This document shows positions 44,814-55,382 of a DNA stretch of 64,000 nt, one piece after another. The position numbers and the translations under genes were made by a program. The notes beneath the pieces are model-generated. The model saw only the letters and a program-made list of their open reading frames with translations. It did not search any database and was not told the DNA's origin. The DNA comes from Microstegium vimineum (lineage: Eukaryota; Streptophyta; Magnoliopsida; Poales; Poaceae): the NCBI GenBank assembly GCA_022036555.1, contig CM039133.1, forward strand, positions 39,446,718 to 39,510,717, in the 5' to 3' direction. Positions within the stretch are counted from its first letter, which is position 1. Every line of letters begins with the position of its first letter.

Positions 44814-47800
44814 TCAAGGTTCCGAGGCCCGCCAAGGTGCATTTGGAGCATTGTCCTCCTCTTCCCCGGCAGCCTCATCCTCCCACGTGCGGAGCATCCC
44901 GGACGCGACCGGCTCCATTTCCTTCTCAATCTCGGCCACCAGGGAGGGGGTACTCTCAGGACACCACCCCAAGCCCATCGCCGGGAAACCCAGCTCGGGG
45001 TAATGAGAATGCATGATGGACACCGCCCGCAACGCGCCCTTCCTTATGCTAGTCCTAACGAACTTTTCGATCCGGTCAGGCAAACTGGAAACGACCGCTT
45101 CAAGGGAGTCTTCGGGCTGACGGATATTTGAAGGTCCTGAAGAGCGGAAACTAGAACCTCCTCAAGCCTCGCCTCTGTAGCCTCTTATTGAAGGCGCTTT
45201 TCACTAACCACCAATAACCCCAGCCGATCCTTAGCACCTGGAAAATGCAGGGTTAGCCTACCAAGCTAACAATGATAAAAAAAACATAAATACCTCGAGA
45301 AGGGCACGCATCCTCGAGCTCCTCTGTGAGGCGTCGGGTTTGAGCCTCCAGTCGACCAACTTCTTTTCGCTCGGACTGAAAATTAGCAGTCAGAGCAAGA
45401 GCGGTGTTGCGGTGTTTTTCCCTCTCCTCCTCAGCCTGACGATGCTCATTCTTCTCCACCTCTGTCTAATCCAGAGCCAGCTGCCGGGCACGCTCTAGGC
45501 CCTTCACGTCCTTCTCGGCGTCCTTCAACTTCTCCTCAATAGCCTTGCGGGCAGCCACCTGAGTCTCAAGCCTCTAACACATGACTTCCTCAGACTGACG
45601 CAAGTCACGAACATAAACGCGAGCCTCGACCAGCTTGGCCTCCAGGACGGCGATTCGCTGACGGCACTCGGCAGCAGCCGGCCAGACCTCGGATTCCCCG
45701 CGAAGGAAGGTCGACTTGAGGATATTAATCTCGCATATCGCCTACAGAGGAAGGGGCATAAAAACATCATGAAATGAGTGTGAAATAAGTTAGGGACCAG
45801 GACAAGTCACCTCCACATTAGGAGTCACCACGTCATCCCAAATCTTCGCCATGTCTCGTACTCCTTGGTGGGCCGCCCGCCGACGAGAATCCTCAAGACG
45901 ATCGTCCAAAGCAAACACGACTCTAGGTTCGTCCACGCGGGCACAAACAATGGGGTGGTCGGGTCGGTTCCGAGGTCTCGCTGCCACCTCCCTAGGGAGC
46001 ATTCGGAAAGGAGGAAGGATCTCCATTATCTCCTACGCCTCAATGGTGCTAGGAGTGACCCCAACACCTGGAAGAGGCCCGGCTTGGGACGAAGCTAGGA
46101 CCCGGGGCAGGAACATACGGACCGAGGACGAAACGTATCTGACAGCCGGCGAGGGGGATGACGACAAAGCCATCACCGAGGTAACTACCGACGAAAGGTC
46201 CTTCATCAAAGGAATGCTGGTGTCAGATAAAATAGCGTCGCCCACCTTGCCCCCGGTGCCACTCGAGCCCGTAAGCATGGCAGCACTATGCGACGTACGC
46301 GTTCCCGTATTCCTAGACGAACCTCGGGGACGCAAGACCGCTAACCTTTTTGCTGGAGCTAAGGTTAAACGACCCACGCTCCGCCTGTAGGGGAGACACG
46401 ATGAAGCAAAAAATGCAAGCCCTCTAAAAAATGAAGCAAGTCGAAATAAATTTACCTCGGCGCTAGTGTCGGATGTTTCAGTCAGGGATCCGACAACAAG
46501 CCCAGCAACGTCGGCCCACGCTTGCGGGAAGGAACCCTCGGTTCTGACCGACCAACCTCCGGCGCCCGCGTTACGATGTCGGGCACAGGGGCGTCCGAGG
46601 ACGTCCGAACAGGAGCGGTCCCAGAAGGCGGAGCCGACTGAGAGCACGACGCTGCGAGCGCGTCACCGGATACCAGCAAGGCAGAATCGATCGGAACGGA
46701 CTCCAACCCCGGCGCTGAGACGTCGCCGGTGACCTCCACCGCCTCGGGCAAACTGGCATCCGGAGGAGAGCTCGGGGGGCCGAATTGCGATGACGGACTG
46801 CCCGCCTCATGGGAAGGAGAACACTCCGGGCCCAAAGAATCGTCGTCCCCGCCGTTAGTATCTTCCGACATCGACGAGACCTCCTCTCCCTTCTCCTCTC
46901 TAACCCATCGGTCCTCGTTCCGAAGGTGGCCATCTCGCCCGCGGGATTTTTGTGATTGTCTTTCCTCGTTGCACTCCATGTTGGCCTGCCTCGATGCGAC
47001 TGTCAGGAGAGGAGGACGACTGGTACAAACGTCCACCCGACCAACCTGCAAAAATCCCCCCATCGGTCAGTGGTAGGGAAGCAAAGAGACGGTGCACCAA
47101 CAACAAGAAAAGGACAGGAAGATATAGAGTACCAAGTCTTTCGTGATCAGATCAGGGAGCATCCTGGGGATGCCGTCAACAGGATAAGACGTGCCAGTCA
47201 TTCCGGTGACTAGCCAAACACGCGCCACCACTGTGTTCGCGTCCGCCGCCCCCAGAGCCATCACCGTCCCCTCAGGAGACGTGTCCTCGGTCATCTGAAA
47301 CAACATCAGCGTCCGCTGGCGTAAAGGCACCATGCCTCTGGAGAAATAGCCACCGGTCACATCACGCGAACATACGCCAGCCTCCTTCAGGACCTTAATG
47401 GCGCGGAAGGCATCATCCAGTCACTTCAAGGCTTTCCCGTCGATCCCATAATAAAAAGCAGGGAGGCTAGCATCGAGGGGTGTCCCGGTATAGCGGGGAA
47501 ACGGAGCATTCTCGTCGCTCTGGAGATAAAACCACAACGTATGCCAACCTTTGTTTGCCAACCGAGTAGGCACGGCGATGAAACCTCCCGCACGGCTGGG
47601 CCATCCCCTTTATGAAGTCCACAGAGAACAGCCGCCGCCATAGATCGAAGTGGGGCTCGATCCCCAAGTACCCTTCGCAGAAAGCTACAAAGGTCGAGAT
47701 CTTCTTGATGTCATTAGGATTAAGGTGTTGAAGCTCAAGCTCATAGTAGTCAAGCAGACCTCTAAGGAAGGGATGTGGAGGCGCGCCCAGCCCGCGCTGA

Positions 47801-47925
47801 TGAAACTCGATGAAAGAAACAACGTAGCCATTAGGAGGATTAGGGGAAAGCTCGTCTCCAGTCAGCAACCACCACGACGGGGCGGAGGATGGAGGAAGAC
47901 TTCCCTCGCGCACCAACTCCTCCAA
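44814..47925 (-). pseudogene. Antisense gene of the Tat element ('putative gypsy-type transposon' family)
   Basis: On the strand opposite to gag, exon-like frames run from 47925 to 44814. The first (47467-47925) has NGYVVSFIEFHQRGLGAPPH, HPFLRGLLDYYELELQHLNP and FCEGYLGIEPHFDLWRRLF, which I recognise from the plant family known as putative gypsy-type transposon (Transposase_28); it is not a DDE transposase. Acidic and Ser/Pro-rich parts follow (46482-47063). Then come coiled-coil segments (EEEREKHRNTALALTANF, 45253-45459) and a C-terminus with YPELGFPAMGLGWCPE (44814-45083). GT-AG introns are visible at 47046-47132, 46385-46455, 45742-45810 and 45238-45293; the first joins in frame (DL-VGRVDV). 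At least one other junction does not stay in frame, so this copy is probably damaged. Function unknown; perhaps Gag-like or regulatory. Confidence 0.65.
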
Positions 47926-48718
47926 CTAAGCACGGAGCACAGCGGAGCGCATCCAATGCCCCATGGCCAGCAAGAGAGGTGAGAACAATCAGTAAGCTCG
48001 CCCACCTGATCGAATTTCATTCAAGTTTCTGTTTTTCCTGTATCTAGAACGCAGGGGAAGTGGCGGCGGTGACGAGCTTTGGCAACAGGGACGCAACTCG
48101 CACCGCCCGCTATATTCATGTAAAAACCTAACGGGTCGTTAGTTCTCTAGCCCGCCGTGACACAAACCCAGGTAAAGTTAACAAGGCCGAGGGATCTTGG
48201 GCTGGCCCAACTCCATGGGTTCGATAGTCTCCCCGACCGAAAAACGAAGAGTGAGGGACGTTGCTGAGCGGGCCCTCGCGGCCGGAACGTAGACGTCTTC
48301 ACGTCGAACATGCTCAGAAAATGTGTTTAGGCTTCAACGGATAACAGAATATGTGGTAGACCCCACGAGGGGTGGCATCGAGCCCTCGGTTCCCATCGAA
48401 CGAAACCGGGTACTATACGTATCAACTGTTCGGAACAGAGATCGGTCGCCGATAGACTTCCGTCGGTGCGAGCCTCCACGGATGAGGACCCGGGGTCTCA
48501 CCTAAACCACCCGATTGTAGCTCGCCGAGCGCTCGGTCTCGTCCATCGAGGAAAGACACGAGGTAGCTCACTTCCACATCCTAAATCATGGGGGTGCGAG
48601 GAAGAAGGGAACCATGCGACTACGGTCCCCAGACGCATGATCCAACTAAACAATAGGCCACGAACGCGGGCCTATGAAATAAATGACTAAAACAACAGTT
48701 GAAGCGTGGAGCGAGGGA

Positions 48719-49793
48719 TTAACGATTCAAATCCATACAAACAAGGTAAGACTTCCCGTCCAACAGTACACATTCTCCTTCGCTAAGCATCGGCCGCCAT
48801 GGGGTCTCTGTCTTGGGCCGCGTCGCTAGAATTTCCTCCGTAGGTACCATCCCAACGACAGCTTCTGCCGCTCCCGAAAGTCGCTCGACGAGGTTGGAAT
48901 ATCGGTCGACACTCTGCTCGGACTTAAGCTCCGCATAATCAGTCATATCCACGCCACAATGAACCTCGGCTATGGCAAGTGCTAGTCTAGCCCCGTGATA
49001 AACGGCACGCGCGGTGGCGTTATGGACGTGCGCCGGAACGGCCCAAAGGCGTCTGATGACGGAGTCTCCGGGCACATGAAGAATGTCGACGATGCCGATC
49101 GCGGCGGAACGAAGCACCCACAGCTCCTCTTCCAATGTTGCGAAGCAGAAGACTAAGTGACTGGTGAATCACGTCGTGACGAAGAAAAAACAGCTGTCAC
49201 TTACCCATGATACGCTCGTCAACCTCAGCCAACTGGTCGCGAAGACGAAAGGCCGCCCGCATGGACACCAATAGACTCTGGTGAAATCCTTCGAGCATCC
49301 GATAGAGCAGCTCAGTGTCCTGCACCTGACGAGGGTTCCGCATCGGGCAGCTAAGCAGCTCCTCTATTAAGCTACGGTCCCCGAGAGCAGGAAATACCGG
49401 CACGGGCCCCGATGAGGTCGAAAGGGAAGAAGTTCCCAACTCCGGGTGAAGGGGTAGGCGAGATGGCGCCAACACATTGGACGACGCCACCCACGTCTGA
49501 AAACCCCGCGGGAGCGACGCGTCGTGGGTCGGCGACGACATCCTGGTCCAGGAACAGGTCTTAATGAGCATACAAACAAAAACGAGGAGAGGAGAAAAAG
49601 GATAAAATGATGCGGAAACCATCCCATCGCAATCATCCGACGATGGAGATCTCGGGCATCCGACACACCCCCTCCAGCGGAAGTGTCTGTCGGAGGACAT
49701 CCGCTGCGACCCATGACTCGGAAGGGAGGAGTTCTGAGCGGAAGGCGGAAGGCAAGGGGAGCGATGGACGGGCCAAGACGTTAAGAGGAGCAA
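48719..49793 (-). pseudogene. Second antisense reading frame of the Tat element
   Basis: Two adjoining minus-strand frames. One (49197-49793) ends with a helical stretch, LLYRMLEGFHQSLLVSMRAA and FRLRDQLAEVDERIMGK, next to a possible GT donor. The other (48719-49135) has MEEELWVLRSAAIGIVDILH, AVYHGARLALAIAEVHCGVD and YSNLVERLSGAAEAVVGMVP. They may be two exons of one protein, although the implied intron (about 50 bp) is short. I do not recognise the family with certainty. The gene would read toward the first antisense gene. Confidence 0.45.
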
Positions 49794-50225
49794 ACAACCG
49801 TCCCATTGCCTCTGGAAGCGACGGACGGGCCAAGACGTCGACAGCAGGGAAGTACGGTACGTGGCGGCATGTCAGAGGCAAACAAGTTTCAATGCTCATA
49901 GCATCATGACTAAACAGTGCCACCGGTAGCGGCGACACATTGTCAGGACAAAAACTAAAATCGACCCCACTTAGTCCGTCTACACAAGCGAAAGATTATG
50001 GTGCGAAGTAATCTACATATCCTCCACCTACGATCGAAACATCAAGACATAAATGACGAAATCAAAGCTTGCGCAAGAGTTACACTGTCACCTAGGCTTG
50101 GGGGCTACACCCAGCGGGTGCGCTCGCGTGCACCCTCTCGGCAAAGGATAAAAACAAATATCTCGACAGCGTATATAAAGCCTCAGCAAGATAATCAGGA
50201 ACTCTTCCTAAGGCTCAGGGGCGAC

Positions 50226-51443
50226 TGTTGGAGATCTAATTTAATGATAAATCTTCAAAAACAAATCAACAAACCAAAAGCCCAACGACGGTCATCTAGG
50301 AAAAGATTAGAGGCCCATCAGGGACAAATCACCGCAGGCCCACGAAGAGGAGGGATGTAACTCGTAGAATCCCGCTGGCCCGGGTAAGCAGACGTGCCCC
50401 CGGGCAGACGTGTTCTCCGCCTCGCCCGACGCGGGGAGTGAGACGGCTCCTCAGCCTATGGATGACATGAAGAACGCCATCGGTAGGGAAAAGACTTATC
50501 TACCCCCATCTAGAAGGTGGCAACCGCCACCCTTCGGTTGCTGACGGTGCAAACGACGATAAGAACAGAGGTACACCACCCTAAGGGATCATACACCCCG
50601 TGTAGGCCAGGGCTCAGGATAACACCCTAGTTCCTACCTAAACGGACACACGTCGAGTCCTTCGGTCAGGATGGGACGGAACCGGACTCCTGAACAGGTG
50701 GGACCCACGCTTCCCACGGAGCAACGACCGCTTCCCACGCCTCCGGGCCCCTACAGGAACCCTTCAAACGGAGGTACACCAGGTACGTAGGGCCCACCAG
50801 GTAACGAAATCCATTGGCCTGGAGTGGAGGAATCTGCCGTATACAAAAAGAACCATAAGAGGGTACAACTTTATACATGCCAATGGTACAACAAACTCCA
50901 TACATCTACTATGCTATGGGTCCAACCGGACCCCCCCCCCTGTATTCTCTGGAGGTGCAACGAGGGGCCGACACGATTCCCCTCCTCCGACCAAGTACGA
51001 AGGCAATAGGAATATAGTATTGTGAGTGTCCAACATCCTTCCTAAAGAAGGAAAGGACAAGGCACAACATTCTATGTAGATACTTCTCGATGTACGCTTG
51101 TAACTACCCTGCTCCCCTTGCTACTATAAAAGGAGGACATGGGGGACGAAGAAGAACAACGAACACAGACTTGACTCTCGGACCTCAAGAGAAAGAGACC
51201 ATCACACACAGCTAGCCGATAGCTCACTCACTCCTCAAATCAAACAGAGACCTGGGGGCCATAACCCCTCTCTCGACCCAGCTTGTAAACCCCTCGCAAG
51301 CAGAGATAAGGAACACGAGCAGCTCCACACTGGACGTAGGGATTTCTTGCCTGAACCAGTATAATCATCTTGTCTCTTTATCTCACCATTCGGAACCCGA
51401 CACGTGTACAAATTTACTCGTTGGTAGTTTCTAAACACCAACA
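50226..51443 (+). repeat. 3' LTR of the Tat element
   Basis: 1,218 bp, TGTTGGAGATC...ACACCAACA. It is very similar to the 5' LTR, with a small insertion near 50770-50790. TATAAAA at 51125-51131. A purine-rich tract (CTAAGGCTCAGGGGCGAC) precedes it. Confidence 0.92.
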
Positions 51444-53158
51444 AGGTGGTTACATGATTGCTTCGGCAATGATTCTATTTTTGATAAGAATAGCGGATTG
51501 TTGTGGCAAATGGCTATGTCTTAAAAGGAAATGATGGTTTTGTTGGAAGTAATAATCGAGACCGGGCGGACACGGTGTTTGGGAGCCACTAGATGTGGAT
51601 ATCTGGTGAGCGGGTTCTCTCCGCTTGTGTCATTAGGAACCGTCCGATTTGGGTGTCAAAGAGTTGTGACTTTGGAGTACTTTTCACATACTTTGGGAAG
51701 CTGGACTCTGGCTATTCTAGTCTGAAGAACGGTTAATCCGCATTGGGAGTGGAGAGATGACGAGAGTAGTGTGTACCCTCCAAGTTCGAGGAACTGGATG
51801 GAGGTGTACTGTGCTCTCGGGTGGCGGAACCCCGGTCTTGGCTGGAGGATCTAGGGAAAGGTAGCCATATGTGTGCTTCAGGGCTGTATATGGTGTGTGA
51901 TTGGGAAGCCCCAGCTGGGTTTAATCGATTGGAATCATCGTGTTCCTCGGGTATGGAAATACGACTCTGACTACCACATCTTAGTATTATACTTAAACTG
52001 GATACTTGATGTTTCCTCTCATGGATGTTTTGTTACCTCGTTATCGATCATAAATTTAGATCAGTACTTGAGTAACTGTTTATGCGAAACAAATGAATCC
52101 CAATTATTTTATAAAATGCTCATTTATGCAAAATACTTGATTCTTGCGAAACCCCACCTTGAATCCTATGACTTGCATATCTTTTGTCAACCAAATATTT
52201 TATTTGTCGGATAAGTCTTGTTGAGTGCTCCCGTACTCAGGGTTTGTTAACCCTTGTTGCAGATGATGTTCCTAAATTGGTGGGTACAACTCTGTGTTGT
52301 ATGATCGTAGTTATGTTGAAGATCAGTCATGGTATAACTCTTGGGCAGAGTACCTGGTTTGATTGTCTTATAATCTTTACCACCAACTGGATGTAGTAAT
52401 GACACATATGTTATATTTCTAAACTAAAGGTTTGTAATATGACTTATGTCTTCTGCTACTTTGATGTAAATTAAATTTTTGTGTTACTTATGCAATGATT
52501 ATAATGAGGATCCTGCTCGGAAAGAGGTGGATGACCCGTTGCAAAACAGCGACACCTAACGGACCAATTAAGACTTGGATCATTTGTTGGGATTAAGTCG
52601 GATGGACGTTAATCTTGGCAAGTGGGCCCTGTTCTTAATAGGTTCTGTCACAAAAGATTAGTAAACTAAATGGCGATAAAGCAATGTTGCGCTAGCTCTA
52701 GGAAGGATGTTGCAAGCCACCTATCCACAAGTCTAGTTAGTTATGAACTATATGTATGTCACACACAAGAGTTAACATGTTAGCAAGATGATAGAACAAA
52801 TACAACTTAAAAGCAGCAATTACAAGCCTACCGATACTACCGGTGGGTTTGATCAGTACTACCGGTGTGGAACTACCAGTTCTACTGGTACCCTACGGGT
52901 TCTATGAAATGTGAATAGATTGAGCTTAGATTTCCGATCTAAGGGTTACCCAGCACTCCTTGATGTTATAGATGTTGATGTTGAGCTTTCCTTCGCTGGA
53001 CTCCTTGCTAATTTGTAGATTAGCCCTTCCAAAACTATAAATGAGGGAGAGAGAGGAGGAATACGAAGAACACAAGAACAAGAAAGATAGGCAATATGAT
53101 TTCAATCACAAAAATCACATGAGACAAGATTTAACCCAAAGTCACTAATACATAAAAC

Positions 53159-53544
53159 TTTTGTGAGGCGGGTGTTTTTCATTTTTGGAGGCAGACAAAG
53201 CCAACCGCCTCCAATAAAAAGTCACGGTTAATAACCGAATAATGGAGGCGGTTGCCCATGCCCACCTCGATTAATCTATTTATGGAGGCAGGCACCCTAC
53301 ATACGCCTGCCTCGGTAAATTGATCGAAAAAACAAAAAAAATATGCACACCGTGGATCCGACGAGCCCGTTCTCAAGCCCACCGGTGAGCCCAACCCCTA
53401 CATGCCGCCACCGTGGATCCGACCGCCCAACATGCGCCTAGCCGCCAGGCATGGACGAGACAGTCGTGACGCCGTGGATCTGGTCTCTCCCGCACGCCTG
53501 GCCGCCGAAGATGGAGGAGGGAGTCGCGTCACCGTGGATCCGCC
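53159..53544. mobile_element. CACTA-like fragment with 60-bp minisatellite
   Basis: The first part has inverted words GGAGGCGG/CCGCCTCC (for example 53207-53216 and 53244-53252), typical of some grass CACTA subterminal regions. The second part repeats CACCGTGGATCC-like words at 53348, 53409, 53470 and 53530, a period of about 60-61 bp. No terminal repeat or transposase is seen. The right side is cut by Copia element B. Confidence 0.5.
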
Positions 53545-55322
53545 TGAAAGACCTTGTTTGGTTTTGGTTAATTGATGAAACCTATGGACTAACCCTTGTT
53601 CTAAGTGGATGATCAAGATAGGGTGGTTCACCTTGACACATGGAGCTAGATGAAAGATCATGATGGATCAAGTGCTCCATGACTAAGGAAAAGAAGAAAG
53701 AGAAAAACAAAATGGACCCAAGGAAAAGGTATATCATAGGGCCATTTTTGGTTTACTGATCAAGACACTATAGAGAGTGTGATCACATTTAGGATAGATA
53801 GCCGTACTATCAAGAAGGGAAACTCGTGTCGATTGCGGTTATCATGTGCCACTAGGTTTGCATTGCATCCATATAAAATGAACCTAAGTGACACAAACAT
53901 GAACTAAAATCCATGAACAATTTTTGTAAAAGGCTATCACAGGGCTTGAGTGGTTGGAACACTTGATGTTAGCACATGGAAGCATGGAGAAGAAGAGGCA
54001 GCTCGTATTGGCACACAGAAGCACTCCGGATGCAGGGTCCGGACGCAAGCAAAGTGCGGTCCGGACCATTGGTCATGCGACCGGAGGCATACCCTAGCCT
54101 CGGCCTCACTTGACAGAGGAACCGGACGCAGATCATCGTCCGGACGCAAGCCTCCGGACGCAACGTTCGGAGGTTGGAGCTCTCTGGACTCCTCTGTTTC
54201 GATGATCCGGACGCAAGGCATGGTCCGGACGCAGGAGACCGGACGCGAGTCCGGAGCCAAGAGGCTCTCTGGACCCTCCCTGGGTTGGGTCCGGACGCAG
54301 AAGAAAAGGGAACCGGACGCTCCTGTTCACCGTGTCCGGATGCCACATGTCAGCAGCAGGAAGGGCGCCAATGGCTGGTTTTGAAATGGAGGAGGGTCCG
54401 GACGCAGACGGGATGGTCCAGACCCCCTATGAAACAGCGTCCGAAGCTACGCAGGAAAGCAAGGGTGAAGGGGAAAACGACTAGTCTTTTGTGGGAGGCT
54501 ATAAATATGTTTTGGCTGGCTCAAGGAGCATACTCTTGCACCTCTCATTCATTTGATACACTTGTGCTTTCTTGAGATAGCCCCCAACCCATCTCTCTTT
54601 GCTTCAATTGCATTCTTGTGAGAGTTTGAGTGATCCAAGTGCCTTGATCATTGCATTGCATCTTAGTGGCACTTGGTCATCGTCATTGCTGTGTGGTTTC
54701 TTGTTATTCTTGGTGTTTGCCAACACCTAGACGGCTTGGCGATTGAGAAGAAGTTTTGGCACGTGTTGGTAATTGTTCGTGGCCGACTTCATCATTGTGA
54801 GAGGGCTTGTACCCACCTCGGCAGAGCGCCAAAGGGTAACTCTAGTGGATTGCTTGTGTCATTGAGTTACTCTCATTTGGGTGGATTCTTGTGGCGCTCG
54901 AGTTAGTGGGTTAGGTTTGTGAAACACCTATTAGCCACCGAATCACCATTTGAGTAGTCGACACAACGGGGACTAGCTTGGTTCATCCTATTGACATCCA
55001 TACATCACAAGGCATCGGTATAGCAATCACCTCCTCTCTTGTATTTACCTTGTTCATATCTTGCATAGTTAGCTCTTTTGTTAGCTTGTTAGCTTTGCTA
55101 GTTAGTTGTTCTTGCTAGCTCAAGTTAAGTGCCTTAGGTTCTTGCTATTGATTGTTAGGCACTTAGCTAACTAGAATCGCTTTGGATAGGTGACTTTGCA
55201 CCCCAAGTAGAGCTAGAGCAAAAAGCTTCGCCTAAGTGTTATCTAACCTTTTGCTCTAGTGTTTTGTATAATTTTTATTAGGCTATTCACCCCCCCCCCC
55301 TCTAGCCATCTAGGACCTTTCA
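53545..55322 (+). repeat. 5' LTR of Copia element B
   Basis: 1,778 bp, TGAAAGACCTTG...GGACCTTTCA. It contains an array of GTCCGGACGCA words at 54020-54440, directly upstream of a TATAAATA box at 54501-54508. Confidence 0.92.
54501..54508 (+). promoter_or_regulatory. TATA box in the Copia B LTR
   Basis: TATAAATA in the context GGGAGGCTATAAATATG, between the repeat array and the presumed transcribed R region. Confidence 0.7.
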
Positions 55323-55324
55323 AG

Positions 55325-55337
55325 TGGTATCGGAGCC
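55325..55337 (+). other. Primer-binding site of Copia element B
   Basis: TGGTATCGGAGCC, two bases after the LTR end, complementary to the 3' end of initiator methionyl-tRNA. Confidence 0.85.
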
Positions 55338-55382
55338 GTGGTCACCGCTATTATCAAGGCTTAACAACCTTCGGTGTTAGTG

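Larger units (their letters stand above)
40852..51443 (+). mobile_element. Non-autonomous Tat-lineage Gypsy element without pol (TSD AGGTG)
   Basis: LTRs at 40852-42050 and 50226-51443; TSD AGGTG at 40847-40851 and 51444-51448. A primer-binding site of Tat/Athila type follows the 5' LTR. The 8.2-kb interior holds a degenerate gag (42105-44516), then antisense genes (44814-49793). I find no protease, RT, RNase H or integrase motif, so it must depend on a partner for reverse transcription. The arrangement resembles RIRE2/Dasheng-like and Grande-like elements of grasses, known to include non-autonomous forms and antisense ORFs. Confidence 0.9.
37423..52652 (+). mobile_element. Solo LTR of a Tekay/Del-type Gypsy, carrying a nested element
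   Basis: Starts TGTAACACCCCAGGTGTTAA and ends TAGGTTCTGTCACA, flanked by AAAGA at 37418-37422 and 52653-52657. Without the nested element (40852-51443 plus one TSD copy) it is about 4.6 kb. It contains no gag or pol, so it is a solo LTR. A CT-rich block at 38090-38300 is typical of long grass Gypsy LTRs. The segment GTACTCAGGGTTTG...TTGTTGCAG (about 52230-52262) is also found, reverse-complemented, in the Gypsy LTR at the right edge of the window. Confidence 0.85.
37353..53158 (-). mobile_element. SIRE-type LTR remnant, split by a nested Gypsy solo LTR
   Basis: Left piece 37353-37422 starts TGAAAGGTTCTAAATGG and has AGAGGGGGCGAATAGCC, the standard end of SIRE LTRs read from the opposite strand. 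The right piece 52658-about 53158 continues the same sequence, with a TATA-like CTATAAATGAGGG near 53035. The pieces rejoin exactly when the 37423-52652 insertion and one AAAGA copy are removed. The far end is lost where CACTA-like sequence begins. Confidence 0.65.

Noticed and set aside
44814..47925. Calling the antisense gene a DNA transposase because of the family name 'Transposase_28 / putative gypsy-type transposon'
   Set aside because: No DDE catalytic pattern is visible, and the gene lies inside an LTR element with proper LTRs and TSD. The name is historical.
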